Below are positions 1-12,567 of a stretch of 64,000 bases of DNA, piece by piece; positions within the stretch are counted from its first letter, which is position 1, and every line of letters begins with the position of its first letter. This stretch comes from Isoetes taiwanensis. Its lineage: Eukaryota; Streptophyta; Lycopodiopsida; Isoetales; Isoetaceae. The notes under the pieces are model-generated. The model did no database searches and was not told where the DNA came from. It saw nothing but the letters and a program-made list of their open reading frames with translations. The translations under genes were made by a program, and so were the position numbers. The stretch covers positions 124,001-188,000 of the forward strand of contig JAJEKV010000332.1 of NCBI GenBank assembly GCA_021234155.1, written 5' to 3'.

Positions 1-3000
1 ATTCTCCATCAAAACTAGTTATCTTAATGGAACTAACACTCCCTTTTGTACTTGAACTTCTTGTAGTAATTATAACTACCTCACTCTAGCCATTTGTTTC
101 ACTGATCTGCTCAACTTCTTCTGCATCTCCTTTTATATAGGTCCATAGGCCTTCCAACCTCTTAAGAATTCTTTTCTATCCAGAAAACTCCAATGCCCTT
201 AAACACATCCACACTTAGTAATGAAGCTCCCGATCTAGTTTACGTGATTGCATTGATACCAAATGATAATGTATATGGTCGACTAGTTTATATCAATCAA
301 TTACTAATGCACAATGTACGATAGAATGATGAAAGCGCAACTTAATCAACTCAATTGCAATACACAAGTACTAGCAAATAACATCAAATAGCAATAACCA
401 TTAGAATGTGTCTAGTCAACTATTATTTGACGTGTGTCTAATCAAGTACTATTCAAAGTAAAATCTACAAGACCTTTCCATGTCAGGGAGACTTTTCCTC
501 CCTCAAAGACTACCTCTTTGATTGCTAGCCAATGAACATGTGCTTCTTCTGCCATGAAACCACAGAATTTGGCCTTCTTATAGCCATTAAAAAACATAAC
601 ATTGTTCAGCATTTCTAATATTTTATTTGTGAAATAGTTTTTTCCATTTCCATATTTACACATTGCATGTGTCACACAAGGAACCCAAAACTAAACTACT
701 AAGTTTAACCAATGCCAGATCATCTAAGAACCATGATATATGTAGTTTTTTATGCATGATTTTGTTTGATAGAAGAAAACCACATATCTTAGTGGTTTGT
801 TGGAATTGATAGTGGTTATAAATGTTGGTTTTAGGTGTGACAGCAGTTTGCTAAAACTAGTTGTTGTTCATTAGATTGTTTCGTGCCTATTGTAGTAGTT
901 TAACAAAACTAGTAATGGTTTGATAAAACTATCCCATGAATTAATGGTCTAAAAGCTAGTTTTATTATGCTACACACTACTCAGTGTACATGTCATGGTA
1001 TTTGACATGATGATTTGTGAAAATAATTGGTTCATAGTAAGGCTCAAACTGCAATTTGAGTGCTCCGTTTGAAAATTGGGGCTCCATTTTGCATTATGCA
1101 TCCATATATACAGACTTGTTATAACGTATTTAGATCTTACTCAAATCGTACTAGCTAAAAGCAATATTGGGGTGGTATTGCTTCCTTATCGAAATTAGAT
1201 CTTCAGTTGGCACTAGAGATAAGGAGATAAGCACAAAAACAATAACCACCTCAGAAGAAAAAAAAGAAGGCTGCATGTGCTAAAGAGTTCCCGGAATAAC
1301 ATACAATACCATAGATGGTAGATAATGAGGAATTCTGGCACGAGGACACAATGTACAGGATAGTAATGATCTAGGCATCAAACCTATTTTACCAGTTCTA
1401 GATCAAGGTGGAGACTACATAAATATGATGCAAGATGTGCCGCCAACTGATCCTTACAAGGAGATTCACTCGGGTGCCATTCAAGAGGCAATGCTTCCTA
1501 AACGATTGCTAATAGATCAGATTTTACTTTCAAGCATAATGCAGGCTATCGATCTCCAAGATACATTTACCAAGTTGGATGGCAGTTCCACTATTATGAA
1601 TGATCCCAGTAATATCTCAATGTCACTGCTGAATGAACAACCAATTCATACTAAATCTAATAGTGCACATCGGGTCGACTCAACGGTACAAACTAAGGAA
1701 TTGGTAATGTGTGACACAGTGGATAAAGTAGTATAGGCATCTATTGATAAGCGTCCAGACTTACGTTCTCTCATTGGTCCACAACACTCTGTCATGGTTG
1801 ATGAGAGAAGGCCATTTCGGCCAACTTTGCCACCTCATATATTAAGGACATTGTTTTATTTGGTTGCTTACAAAAATGCTATTGCTATTTGATCCAGAAC
1901 TCCGTTTACTCAGTTATTTTTGTAATATTTGCAAGTTTGAAGTGTATAGGTGTAATTTTATCTTATCACAAGCCTTGAAGGTTTAAGGGTTTGGTTGATA
2001 AGTTAGGGTTTTCTCTTAATCAAGGAGATACAATAGCATTCTCAAATGACGCTAGACAAATGAACCTTTGAATAGGTCCCTGGGTGTTTCAATATTCTTG
2101 TATATTCATGTAATATACTAAAATGTAATTCAATGACCTTCAACAAGTTAACATAATGGCCTTCCATCTCCAGCTAACGATAGAACAACAATTGTCAACC
2201 ATTATTAGCAACATTGTTTCGCACGGGTTTTCTCTCAAAAGCTTTTATTCTTTGATTAGAGAGTCAGATAGGGTAATATCTAGACGAAATTCAATTTTTG
2301 GCCCCCTTTGGTTGTTAAGTTTATTATTCTCAATGATTCATATGTATGTATTGCTTTCCGTACGTAATATTTTGGGGAACTTGCCCTCTGAACTATTGGT
2401 AACTCGATGCCATTCCAGTACATTTGTACAACATATCCGGAACCTTATAAAAAGAACTTAGAGAAGACCTTTTGGATCTTTTGATGCCACATCATTAGAA
2501 GCTCAGAATATCCTGATAAACACATGACAAGGATTCATATGAGTAGGACGGGGGCATGGAATGTTCTTTCTGTAAACATGATAGCACATTGAGGAAGGCC
2601 TACCTTTTTGCTCCATAGTCTCAAATGCAATAAGAGCAACAAGGAGTTCCAGGTAAGCATTCATCCACTTTTGCTTTTGCGAAAATTCAAATTCTTGCAC
2701 TTGAAGACCATTAAGGTACAAATTTAATGCTCTATTAAGTTGACCTTATTGGATAACGTCTCTATGTGTTAATGTTTTTTTTGTGCATTGGATGAAGGCA
2801 TAATCGTGAGAATATGCTAAATCAAGGGCATGGGATTTTACACCTCACACCCCCATATAGCACAACGCTCCCCATACGCCATATACACGTATAAAAATAC
2901 GTTTGCGAATGGAAAATACAGTGCCATGAACCATTGCTACGCAAGAAATTGTTTTTGCAATCGGACCAGAAACTGGCAGAAGCTGCACAACCTGTTACAA

Positions 3001-4300
3001 CACAATCTACCTGAAGGTGCACAATCTACCAGACCTAAACCAAGGTAGGATATCTGATAACAAGCACCAGGGATGAAAAGTGTTCTCCCAAATCCAAACC
3101 ATTGCTCATTCTCTGCTTCCTCATGAAACCTCTCGGCTACCTAAAACCATTCCTCATTCTCTGCTTGCTAAAACAAAAATGTTCATGGCAAAAGCGGCAA
3201 GCAAAAGGGGCTTCTACATGACCCAAATTCAGAGAAGAGTTTCTAGCAATAATTTGTGCATCCAACTGATGCATTTGCAATCGGGAAGAAAAGGGAAGAA
3301 CTGAAATGGGTGAAGATGGAGTTGTCCTTCAAAATCAGAAGCAAGAAGCCGCCGAAGATGCCATCGCAGGCCGATTTGGGCAAAGGCACCATTTGTACGC
3401 GGCTCCAGCCGTCCGGGCGCCTCCATCGGGCTGTTCTTAGCAGCCCCTATGAAGCCAAGAGCTGCTATTTTCGACCATGCAGAGCAAACACAAAAAAAAA
3501 AAAAATAACGCTCGTCAGACCATAGAGAAAAAAAATTCGAACTCCCCCTCTTTCCAGCCCACCAACGCCCAAATCTTAGGAAAGAGATATTTTGCGGGTG
3601 TAATTGATCTCTAGTTTGAAAGGGAATGTGAGAGATGAATAGGCTTTAGATTCAAGACCTAGTAGAACCATGTGAATGGGCCTATTTACACTTGTGTAGT
3701 CATTAAGTTTTCGCTATGGGCATTTGAATGAACTGTTTGAATTAGCACATGATATTAAATAGTCCACCATGTCATTTTGGAATGTTTTGGTTTTGACACC
3801 CATTTTGCAAAAATCGCATCTCCATTGATTAACTTATATGTCTTTGTTTTATTGGACTAGAACAGCTCTGTTGTATATTGCAAATACATGGACATTAAAA
3901 TTATCACTAGATGCACAACAATTTGGATCAAGACTCTTCAAACTCCTTGCACTGCATATTTTTAAGGTATAATGAGAGATAAATACATATAGATTACCAA
4001 ATACATGCGTAAAATTTAAAACAAAATTAATGCATAGACCGGAAGATCAAATCGACGGTCGCGATTGTGATCTTCGCCTTAATATTTTATTGGTCCAGAC
4101 TCAGAGAGGCGGGAAGCGGACTTTAAAGTTCAGAAATTTTGTGAATCGACTTGATGTGTGCGCGGTTGTGATTGACGCTTCCTCCATCAGGTCCTCATTC
4201 TTCAAAGCGTTGCACGACATTTCCCTTCTCGGATCCTCTTTTTCCACATGTCGGCTCCTTCTAGCCTGATCTTGTAGTTTTTTTACAGATATCTTAAACG
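1..4300. other. Intergenic AT-rich DNA, no recognised gene
   Basis: I see no protein family, RNA gene or complete mobile element here. An open frame at 1425-1736 (+, 103 codons) has ordinary composition but matches nothing I know. A GC-richer patch at about 3250-3480 has overlapping open frames on both strands, without splice context or a recognisable domain. Poly(A) runs at about 3490-3505 and 4298-4311 could be retroposon tails, but I could not pair them with target duplications. Confidence 0.5.
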
Positions 4301-4531
4301 AAAAAAAAAAAAATAAAAAACAACAGGACGAAGCAAAGGAGCGGCTATGTCGATGGCGGCGCCGGGCTGCGACTGTGATAGTTTGCTGCTTCTGTAGAGC
4401 TAGCTAAGTTCTTTGCTCTTTTCTTGGTAGATTATGCTTGATTATGCTATTTAATGTATCCGTGGTTCTGTGGAAATGGCATAAGCATGCAAAATGAAAT
4501 ATCATGTTGATCTTTCTTTCTTGCACTTTAG

Positions 4532-4671
4532 GAAAAATAGTGAGCAATTTTTTATTCAGTTGCATGGCAGCAAGGGAATGTAAAGATAGAGTCGTTAGGT
4601 TCGTTGATTATGTGGCTACTGTTGTAGCTGGAAAAGCCAAATGCATTCTTAGTGAGCATCGTGAGTGCTGA
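4532..4671 (+). CDS. Possible internal exon, weakly PEX11-like
   Basis: A good acceptor (pyrimidine tract ending in CTTTAG at 4531) opens a frame that encodes a short segment including AARECKDRVVRFVDYVATVV. The spacing of basic and aromatic residues recalls the N-terminal ARDKICRAIQYGSKFL-type segment of plant peroxin 11. A strong donor-like GTGAGT lies at 4661-4666, and the frame otherwise stops at 4669. No further PEX11 exon was found nearby, so this is either one exon of an unseen gene, a relic or chance. Confidence 0.2.
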
Positions 4672-5721
4672 TTGGGTTACTTCTATTCTTTGAAATATAT
4701 GGGGGTTTCACATGCTGTATCACACATTTCAATAGGTTGAATCCAAGCAAAGACAGTGGTCAATAATCAATGCGTTACATTGATATTTCATTTTCACAGC
4801 AATTTTCAATGAACCTGCTGCTTGCACTAGTCAATCTGCACTGGTTACAGAGTCCACTATTTGCAATAGTCAATCTGCACTGGTTGCAGAGTATTAAAAA
4901 AACCGGAAGAACAATGCAATGGCCGATTATTCATTATATTAGATAGAATTGTTATTCTCACTTTGGCGCTCTCATCTTATTCATATTTAACAGCAAGAAA
5001 TAACTTCATCTGACTAATTTTTTGATTGCTTGTGGTTAATCGATATTTCAAGTTCCCAGCATAGCATGCCTTATGGATGCATTTGGGTTCGATTCCCAAA
5101 AGGCAAAGCTAACAAACAAGCAAGACAAGGTCTGTTGATTGTGAGAGGGCAATAGAAACAGAAAAATCGGGAGAAAAGAAAAACAAACGGAAAAATATAA
5201 AAGGAAAAAATAAGTATTCTGATTCATGACATGCGTCTTTAAATTATTGAGAAACATTATTTATCCACCAAAAAAACGTTAATGACATTAATTATACATG
5301 ACAATCATTAATGTTGCAGTTACTTATCACCTTAGTGTGAATCACACAAAATAGGTATAAACTAAATGCCAATTATGCTGAAAGACACTCGTTTGAGTGA
5401 ATCACACGGAACAAGGATAAACTAAATGCCGATTACATAGACCAAAAAAAACAAATGCCAATTACATGGACAAAAAACACTAGTAATGTGATGGAGAAAC
5501 CCATCATATTTTATGACTTGAAATGGCAACGGTTTAGAGGTCCGGTATGCCTCATTTTGTTTCCTAAACCAATGGCAATTATGACAACAAGCATTCACTA
5601 TTTTATGCAAAAACCAAGAATAGTTAGTCCATGTTTTGTGCTAAAAAAACTAGGTCATTTCATTGTTGGAAGTACCGTTGGTTCATATGAAATAAGGTAA
5701 GTAAATTCATTGAGGGGTAAT

Positions 5722-5863
5722 TATGGTTGAAGGAATTGAACAGGAAGGATAAGGCTGAATTGAAAGAGAAAGAAAAGAAGAAGGAGGAGAAAAAGGCAGA
5801 TAGGAAGAGAGCTAATATGGAGAAACAGAAGGAGAGGCTGGAGAGAGAGTTTGTTGCTAAATA
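5722..5863 (+). CDS. Possible charged coiled-coil exon
   Basis: One frame reads about 45 residues made almost entirely of Lys, Glu, Arg and Asp (for example EKEKKKEEKKADRKRANMEK), ending in FVAK and a TAG stop. Such a biased stretch is typical of the end of a coiled-coil protein. It has no start codon of its own, and no clear upstream exon could be joined to it. Purine-rich simple sequence is an equally good explanation. Confidence 0.2.
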
Positions 5864-6283
5864 GTCGTGAATCTCCTGGCATTTCTTGCTCTGCAAGCTA
5901 TCCCCACTCTGCTCGGCTCTGGATCCACAAGCTCGCAGCGGTTACACTACTTTACATGTTAGGTTCTGGATGGAGGCTCTCTGGATCCACGGCTCTTCTC
6001 GGGTTTTTCGGTGAAATTGTTTGTTGGAGTTTGCTCAATTGTGATTTGGAGACCGGCAGCAAAGGTGTCGCTGCAGGCACTGGTTCCGACAGTTTTGAAG
6101 CGTATAACGTTTTAATTTTAAGATGGTTTATACATCCACAGGGTCGGAATGATGGTCTTAATGATGCCAGACGAGGTGATATGGCAAGGATCCCAAATCC
6201 GAGAAGCTATCTACTCTGCGTCCTGATTCGGAAGCATGAAGTGGGTTGGATAACTGCAATTATGGCCTACAGCATTGCCGGAG

Positions 6284-6402
6284 CATTAAGAGGAGGTTAA
6301 CCTCCTCCTTGAGGGGGTTATGCAAAATAACCCTCGAGGCCGGCAGGCCGAGAGGGTTATTTTGCATGACCGAAGAAGGAGGAGGTTGACCTCCCTTAAC
6401 CA
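6284..6402. repeat. Long near-perfect hairpin (foldback)
   Basis: Two arms face each other around a GC-rich centre. The inner stem is a perfect 16-bp match (ATGCAAAATAACCCTC at 6320-6335 against its complement at 6352-6367), with a 16-nt loop. The outer arms (about 6284-6319 and 6368-6402) carry AGGAGGTTAACCTCCTCC against its slightly altered complement. The whole could fold into a stem of roughly 48 bp. It may be a small foldback element or a small-RNA precursor. No coding frame depends on it. Confidence 0.75.
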
Positions 6403-7387
6403 CCTGCCCGAGCAAGTTCTTCCATGCCAGAGCAACGAAATTCGTATCGAAATAATGCTATCTCTGAAACTCTTGTCTGTTCTGCATAAAAAATAAAGGA
6501 AAGAATGCCATAACTATAAATCTCAGCGTTGAAGCAAGAACGGAAAGAATTATCCGCATTGAAGCAAGAAAGGTAAGAATGACAGCTGCAAATCACAACA
6601 TTGAAGCAACAAGAATAATGCAATGATCGAAAAACCAAACACAGAACTCCAACTCTGCAGCTTTTGAGCAAATAGGTGCCACGCTTTACATATCAAAAAC
6701 AAAAAAAAAAACAGGGGTAAACAGTGCCTGTGGAAAAAACAAAAATATGGCTTCATCGTTGCAAGGACCTGTCGATAAAGGATCTGACGACAACTGCTCT
6801 GCTGCTTCCGCTGCTCTGCTGCTTTCTTGAGATTTGCCATAAAATATTACAAAAACTGCCTTCAATCTGTGCGCAATGCTTGGTTATGGCGACCACAATC
6901 ACCTGCAATGAAAATAAGGGCTCAGAGACTCGGATTGAAGAATCCTGACACAGGAATAGGCAAAAACAGAGGACCAAATCTGGAAACGATTTGAAAAACA
7001 GTTCCAGAGCAACTTTATTTTGGGTGGAAGCAATTTTTCGGCTCCAGTCAAGGATTAGTGGGCGTTTGTGCGAGAAGTTTGCACAGTCTTAGAGCTTGGC
7101 CCAAAAACAAAAAACAGGGATAAGCAATGCCGCCGTCGACAGGCCTGGCTGGAGCTCGATTCTGGTGGATTCTGATAGCTAGCGACCACGACTCAATCTA
7201 TGGCAGCAGAGCGAAGCGAAGCTATGGCGCAACGGATATCCGTCTACAAGGAATATTCGAGGAGTTATCAATGATAATCCATGGAATATTCAGGAAAAAC
7301 GAATATTCGTGAGGTTATGGGAAATAACCTGCTGGGATCCAACGGCTGTGAACGGCCGGATTCTTAGAATTTGCAAGGGCTGGTGGT

Positions 7388-7940
7388 TAAGGATGCTGGA
7401 ATCAGAGAATTGTTGGACGGACTTGGTTGAGGATTATCAGGCTGGGCGAATTAAACAAGCAGGTTCGCGATGAGATCATGAGGGAAGCAGTATCCAAGGT
7501 TCTTTCTCCAAATCCAACTCTGGCAGATGAATTGAAAGAAATTTTCCAGAAGAATTCTAAGCTGGAATGGATTGTTCAACTTCTTTGGCCCCATGCCAAG
7601 GTGATTGGAACCATAATGACAGGTCCCATGTATCCTTATGTGGCTCCATTTAAGACACTATGCTGCTGGATCTGTTCCTCTTGTGTGTACTGATTTTGGT
7701 GCTGCAGAATGCTACTGTATGGCAACCAACTTGAACCCCACAGATCCACCAGAGAAAGTCAGATACACATTTTTTCCCATGACTGCCTTCTATGAATTCA
7801 TTCCCCTCGAAAATGGCACTCACGAGGAGGATGGTCACACCGCGGAGAAGGATGGATGCACACATACCATGCTCTTGCATGAATTGAAGCTCTAAAAATG
7901 CTATGAAGTAATCATGACAACATATTCTGCTGATGGATTT
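7388..7940 (+). pseudogene. GH3 acyl-amido synthetase fragment
   Basis: GH3 enzymes conjugate amino acids to auxin, jasmonate and related acids in the cytosol. In order the region shows WTDLVEDYQAGRIK, then QVRDEIMREAVSKVLSPNP, LWPHAKVIGTIMTGPMYPY, HYAAGSVPLVCTDFGAAECY, NLNPTDPPEKVRYTFFP, FYEFIPLENG and CYEVIMTTYS. This matches the middle and late part of GH3 proteins. At least three reading-frame changes (near 7455, 7650 and 7890) separate the blocks. Only about 170 of the usual roughly 580 residues are present, and the N-terminal nucleotide-binding part and the C-terminus are absent. I therefore call it a truncated pseudogene. Its exact subfamily (JAR1-like or IAA-conjugating) cannot be decided. 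Confidence 0.85.
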
Positions 7941-9165
7941 TCAAACTCGAGTGGCAATCCCTAAATCCAGCCTGATAATAGCCAAGAAACAATCTCAGCC
8001 GACCAGATCAAATGGGCAATCTCAGCCATCTAATTGAGGTTTCGGATCACCTACTTATTTTAATGGTTCTAGCTACGTAAATTATGATCCTTCCAAGTTT
8101 TGTGAATTGTTAATTTATGTTGATTTAAAAATTGTGCTGCAAGACAATATTGTTGAACTCCCATTTCAGGTTTGAATGTGGAGTCCAGTCTATTCTGAAG
8201 CATATTTATCTCATTATTTTTTGATATGATCTAGTGCCGGTATGCTAATTTGTGCTTTGCACCTACTATATTTTCCATGCTATAGGTAGATGGAATTTAG
8301 GTCTGCATCTGTGCACTACGTAATGTCTCTCAAATTGATTACTAGATAGTTATGTGGCTCACAAAGTTTAAGTGGTAGATTAGATCTTTAGCAATAAAGC
8401 TTATGGAATTTAAAATCTTTTATGCCTTGGCTTTTAGGATATATCCATGTAATAAAGTGGCATACTATGGATGAACCTAGGCAGTTTGGTAGATCTTTGC
8501 GTTTACTAGATTATAGTAGCATATAACAGCATAAATATGTGTAAGCTACATAAGAAGTATGGCCAAAGGCATGAAGAAATTTTTTTTCTAATGCTTATCT
8601 TATCTTGTTGTAGTAAGCAGGTGTCTATCATCTATGGGGCAAGTTTTCCCTAGAGAAATCAAGACAAACATGAAGAATACAACAACCAAAAAGACGGATA
8701 GAGCAAGCTTCCTTCTGGGCCATACGTAAAGCCCCCCATGTTGCTCAAAGAGTCGCTAAACTTCAAATTTAGAGGGGCAAGTAATAGTTCTATCAACCTT
8801 TGTACTTTTCTTTACTATTTTGAGTATATTTGTGGTGAATAATTACTTAGAGTGTTGTGCTTTCTTGCTTTTGCTTCTTCATTGCAGCATTGGCAAAAGA
8901 GAGACAACCAAACAAAATCTAGAAAATGCCTTTACATTCTTTATAATTGCCAAAATACCCTTTTATTCTGGATACATGTGGAAATATCCATCTCTTGGCA
9001 GTTTTTGAGAAAGAGATTTACCTCTCCCCATAGGACATCGCAGGAGAGAATTCTACAATTTTAGAAAATTGACAATAATATAGACAATTTTAGACAATGC
9101 TCATGAGCTAAACATCAACGTCATCGTCTCATTTAACGTACCTAATATTTGCTAAAACTTGCAAA

Positions 9166-9198
9166 ACTATTATTATTATTTTTATTATTATTATTTTG
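9166..9198. repeat. ATT/TTA trinucleotide microsatellite
   Basis: An interrupted run of TTA/ATT units in AT-rich intergenic sequence. No associated gene is seen. Confidence 0.8.
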
Positions 9199-9816
9199 CA
9201 CTGAGTCACTTTCTAGTATATATATTTTTTTACATTGCTTTTGAATGTTCAGGAAAATATGAAGGTTGTCCTTCTCCAAGCTTACATTTAGTTCACTTTC
9301 ACATGTCCACAATCACTTTCACGGGTCCATAGCTGATATTCTGCTGACTTTATAGAAAACCTCATTTGTGATGAGTTTGACAAAAGAAATGTCCAAGGCC
9401 GCCGCGATAAATTTCTTGTATATTATAAAAGAAATCAAATTCTCCATGCCAATTTACTAACCCATACAAAAGTAGCAATCCCTAAATTGCCCAAAATTGA
9501 CATACACCAAATTTAGTTGAATGATGGTTCATTACTCTTCCGCTGGATTGTGCTTGCTTTGTATAAGTCGTGTATTTTTCTTACATTTCAAATTCATGTA
9601 GTTTTCTATTCATGTCATTTAAGGTTACATTAAGATTTGGTTCATCAATGGTATTCTGTTGCTCCAGATTTATTCTTCCCTCATTCTGTGGTGTCATTTC
9701 AGGCGTACTAAAAAGTTTGAGGAACAAAATAAGAAACATAGGACCTTGGATAGGCAGCAGTTTATACTGTCTTTGTGGCTGACTGAAGCGTTTCTATGAA
9801 CCATTGAATGGGTATT

Positions 9817-10047
9817 TTTTTTTTTTTTTAAGGACGACAATCTATTATCAAGGAATATCAAGATACATACAAGGGACCTGTGACATGGGACTCAAAACCT
9901 AGAGGCGAGATGGTCCAATAAGCAAAACCACCCATACACAGTACATAATCATACTCCTTGTGCCACCTTGAGGCGTTTAATAGCCTCATCACAATCAACA
10001 TGTTCTGCAACATCGAGATGATCATCGACAGACATCAAGTTATAATG
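9817..10047 (-). mobile_element. Short poly(A) retroposon with 16-bp target duplication
   Basis: A 231-bp insert is bounded by two identical copies of CCATTGAATGGGTATT (9801-9816 and 10048-10063). It begins on the plus strand with a T run (9817-9829), so the element lies on the minus strand with a 3' poly(A) tail. Poly(A) plus a target duplication of this length is the hallmark of LINE-machinery (target-primed) retroposition. The 5' half reads briefly as a protein (VDDHLDVAEHVDCDEAIKRL), so it may be a 5'-truncated LINE or a retroposed mRNA end rather than a tRNA-derived SINE. No A/B box was found. It landed one codon before the stop of the minus-strand gene. Confidence 0.85.
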
Positions 10048-10093
10048 CCATTGAATGGGTATTGGTGGTTATTGAATGGGTATTGGTGGTTAC
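10048..10093. repeat. 21-bp tandem duplication in the coding tail
   Basis: ATTGAATGGGTATTGGTGGTT is present twice in tandem. On the minus strand it encodes a doubled NHQYPFN motif at the very C-terminus of the preceding gene. Confidence 0.85.
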
Positions 10094-11990
10094 GTCTTCT
10101 ATAAATTTGAGCTGGATCCGAGGATGAGGAATACACACAATATGTGATAATGACGGTGAAGACGAAAGCAAAAACACAAGACAAAATGTAACAGCTCCAA
10201 AGTAGAGGATTGGAATAAGTGGATCTCCCTTCAACAAAGGTGAGGAACAGCAGCTTAGCACCATAACTGTTAACAGACTCAGATGTAGCGGATATGGCCC
10301 ATGTATCAAAAGGTAATTGCCTTTCATATTGGCTGCGCATGGCAGCAATAATTGGGCCATAAACAAAACACCCAACGCCAATATTGAGAATATTGAGGTA
10401 GCATAAGCCAAGGTAGCGAAGGATTGAATGCGACCCTGGATTTCTGAATTTTCTGAAATACTTGAGCTCAAGTTTGGTCAAAGGTCCCACCACGCCAAGC
10501 AGCGATATGAACGTGGCCATGATCGTGGCTAGAGCCATCCACTAAACGGCCCTTTTTCCACGTTGAATAGCGTCACATGGCCCGACAGAAAGCTGCTTGC
10601 AGTGTCTTCCAGCGTTGCGTACAGTAGATCTTCTGAGAAATATGTTGGGTCGCATCTAGACGAATTATCGTCTGTGCAGCTTACCCGACGAGAGATTTCG
10701 GTGTTATGGATATTCAAGTAGCAGAAGTCTCCCATTGCCTGCCCCTTTTCAAATTCATCTTTATCTTTACCATCAGTAGTTTCCCATTTGCTTGTAACAT
10801 ATGTGTAGCCAGAATTCTGATAAACATCGTAATAGTAGACAGTGACACCGCAAACTTCACTGTCCGTCTTATTTATAATACTCTCATACATGGCATTAAT
10901 TGTCTCATGGTATGAGCAACTTTGCGCCACTGTACCTGTAATACAATAGTAGTAATTATCAACTTTTGCACAAGCCATAATTTTACCGTCGTAATTGACC
11001 TGAAAGAAAGGAGCAGCAGCGCATTCTTCAATTTTCACCTTTGGCCATGATTTAATGTCTCCAACCTCTCCAGGAAGTGTATGCTGGTTAGAGAAGATCC
11101 TCGAAAAGTTTCTAATGTTTGATGAACTGTCATAACAGACAAAACCTGGAAGACCATAAGAGGCACTAAGCAGACTTCTAGCGGCTTGAAAGGAATTATA
11201 TGTGCAGTTCTGTAGTTTGTGTGTCTTATTTTGGTCTTGAAGCTTAGCAAGATCAGCAGAGACAGAAGTGGCAAAGTAAGTAGAATTGTTACCAGGGAAG
11301 AATCCTCTAAACAGGCTAACATACTCAGGCCTTTCGTTAGCGTGAATGATGAATACAGGGTCTAGAGTAGCGCATTGGGTTGAGTCTGAAGAATCTACAA
11401 GGCAGGAAATGTTAACGTAACTGCTTGGTCTTTAGAGAATGTTGTATACTCCTTCTACTCCTCCTACAGCTGAGCTCTTAGTGGCGGACAATCCTCCCAT
11501 TTCAGACACATTCCTGCTCAGTAGCTCATCCTCTTTGGTAAGATTAAGGCCCTCATTGTTGGTAGGAGCACCCAGTATCATAAACCTCCAGAATGCCATG
11601 GGATGCCAGGACCCTTCTGTTAAATTCAACAAGTCCAACAGAGCATCTCCATAGCTCTCTCCAGCTATGGTAGCCAAGGCATCTAATTGTGTTACATCTG
11701 ACAATTTTCCTTCATTCACATTCACAGAAGCAGCTGTAATTCCTTGAATAAACAGAGCTACCAGAATTAGAAGCAACCCAAATCTCCCCATGATGCTTCT
11801 CACACTTCTCTTTTGTTACTTGTGGTTCGACAAGCTGGCTAAATTATACAGGAAATTGAGGATTAGACTTTTTCCTTGGGTCTTCTGAAATTCTCAGCTT
11901 CTACATCGTGGAAACTAGACCTGACCTATGCAAGTGTGAAACGGAACTCCCCATTTACTGGTGGTTAATCCGGCCATTGGGAACTCCGTA

Positions 11991-12023
11991 TTATCACCCG
12001 AGATGTGGGTGGCCGGGTGATAA
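11991..12023. repeat. Small inverted repeat
   Basis: TTATCACCCG and CGGGTGATAA form a perfect 10-bp stem around a 13-nt loop. It lies between the divergent minus-strand gene (start 11803) and the GT47 gene (start 12568), so a shared regulatory role is possible but untested. Confidence 0.6.
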
Positions 12024-12204
12024 ATACTATTTGTTTAAAACTGTAACTAGTTTTTAAGTAGTTTTTTCTTGGGCGCGTTATGTGCTCCTTTCATTTTTGT
12101 CTTATCAACTCACCTTTGTTCTCCTCTCGTCATCTCTTCTTTTGCTTTTAGGGTCTTGTCATTTTACTAAGCCTTAGTCTTGTTGAATGGGCCTTAGTGC
12201 ATTA

Positions 12205-12256
12205 GTCTGGAGCTAAGCCTGGAGCATTAGCCTGGAGCATTAGCCTGGCATTAGCT
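12205..12256. repeat. Short tandem repeat of GCCTGGAGCATTA
   Basis: Two to three imperfect copies of a 13-bp unit lie upstream of the GT47 gene. Nothing else is recognised between 12024 and 12567. Confidence 0.6.
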
Positions 12257-12567
12257 ATGGAAGGAGAATTCACATTCACCATACTTCCATGATCATAATC
12301 ATTCTCGTTATGTCTATCGCCGGTGCCAAATTGAAGAAAAATAACAGGATACTGAACTCGCCAAATTGCTACGGACCATGCTACAGACCATGGTAGAAAT
12401 CCTGCAACAGCAGAGGAAAAGCAGCATCGCAATAGGAAGGCCGGACTTTTTGCAAGCTAATCTGGGCCGTCTGATGTAGTGGCAAAATTTGAGCCGTCGA
12501 AATTAGGGCGCGATGCAACATGGTAAAACATTGAAGAAAAAAGAAAAACGACTCATCAAATGGCGGT

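Larger units (their letters stand above)
9795..11803 (-). pseudogene. Unrecognised secreted/membrane protein gene with one stop and one frameshift
   Basis: The start ATG is at 11803, followed by a hydrophobic signal-like segment (FGLLLILVALFIQGITAA). One frame then runs to 10529, broken only by a TAA at 11432-11434. It encodes a Cys-rich ectodomain with many N-glycosylation sequons (NLT, NVS, NIS, NNS, NCT, NKT, NSS). At about 10535 a single-base shift leads into a C-terminal part with three hydrophobic helices (MALATIMATFISLLGVV; LNILNIGVGCFVYGPIIA; a segment near CVFAFVFTVIITYCVY) and a duplicated NHQYPFN tail. Before the retroposon inserted, the stop was TAG at 9795-9797; now translation ends at 10035. 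The total is about 590 residues. I do not recognise the family. The two lesions could be decay or consensus errors, since the flanking frame is well preserved. Confidence 0.6.

Noticed and set aside
10040-10471. 143-codon minus-strand frame with hydrophobic segments
   Set aside because: It is a shadow of the C-terminal membrane part of the 9.8-11.8 kb gene in another frame.
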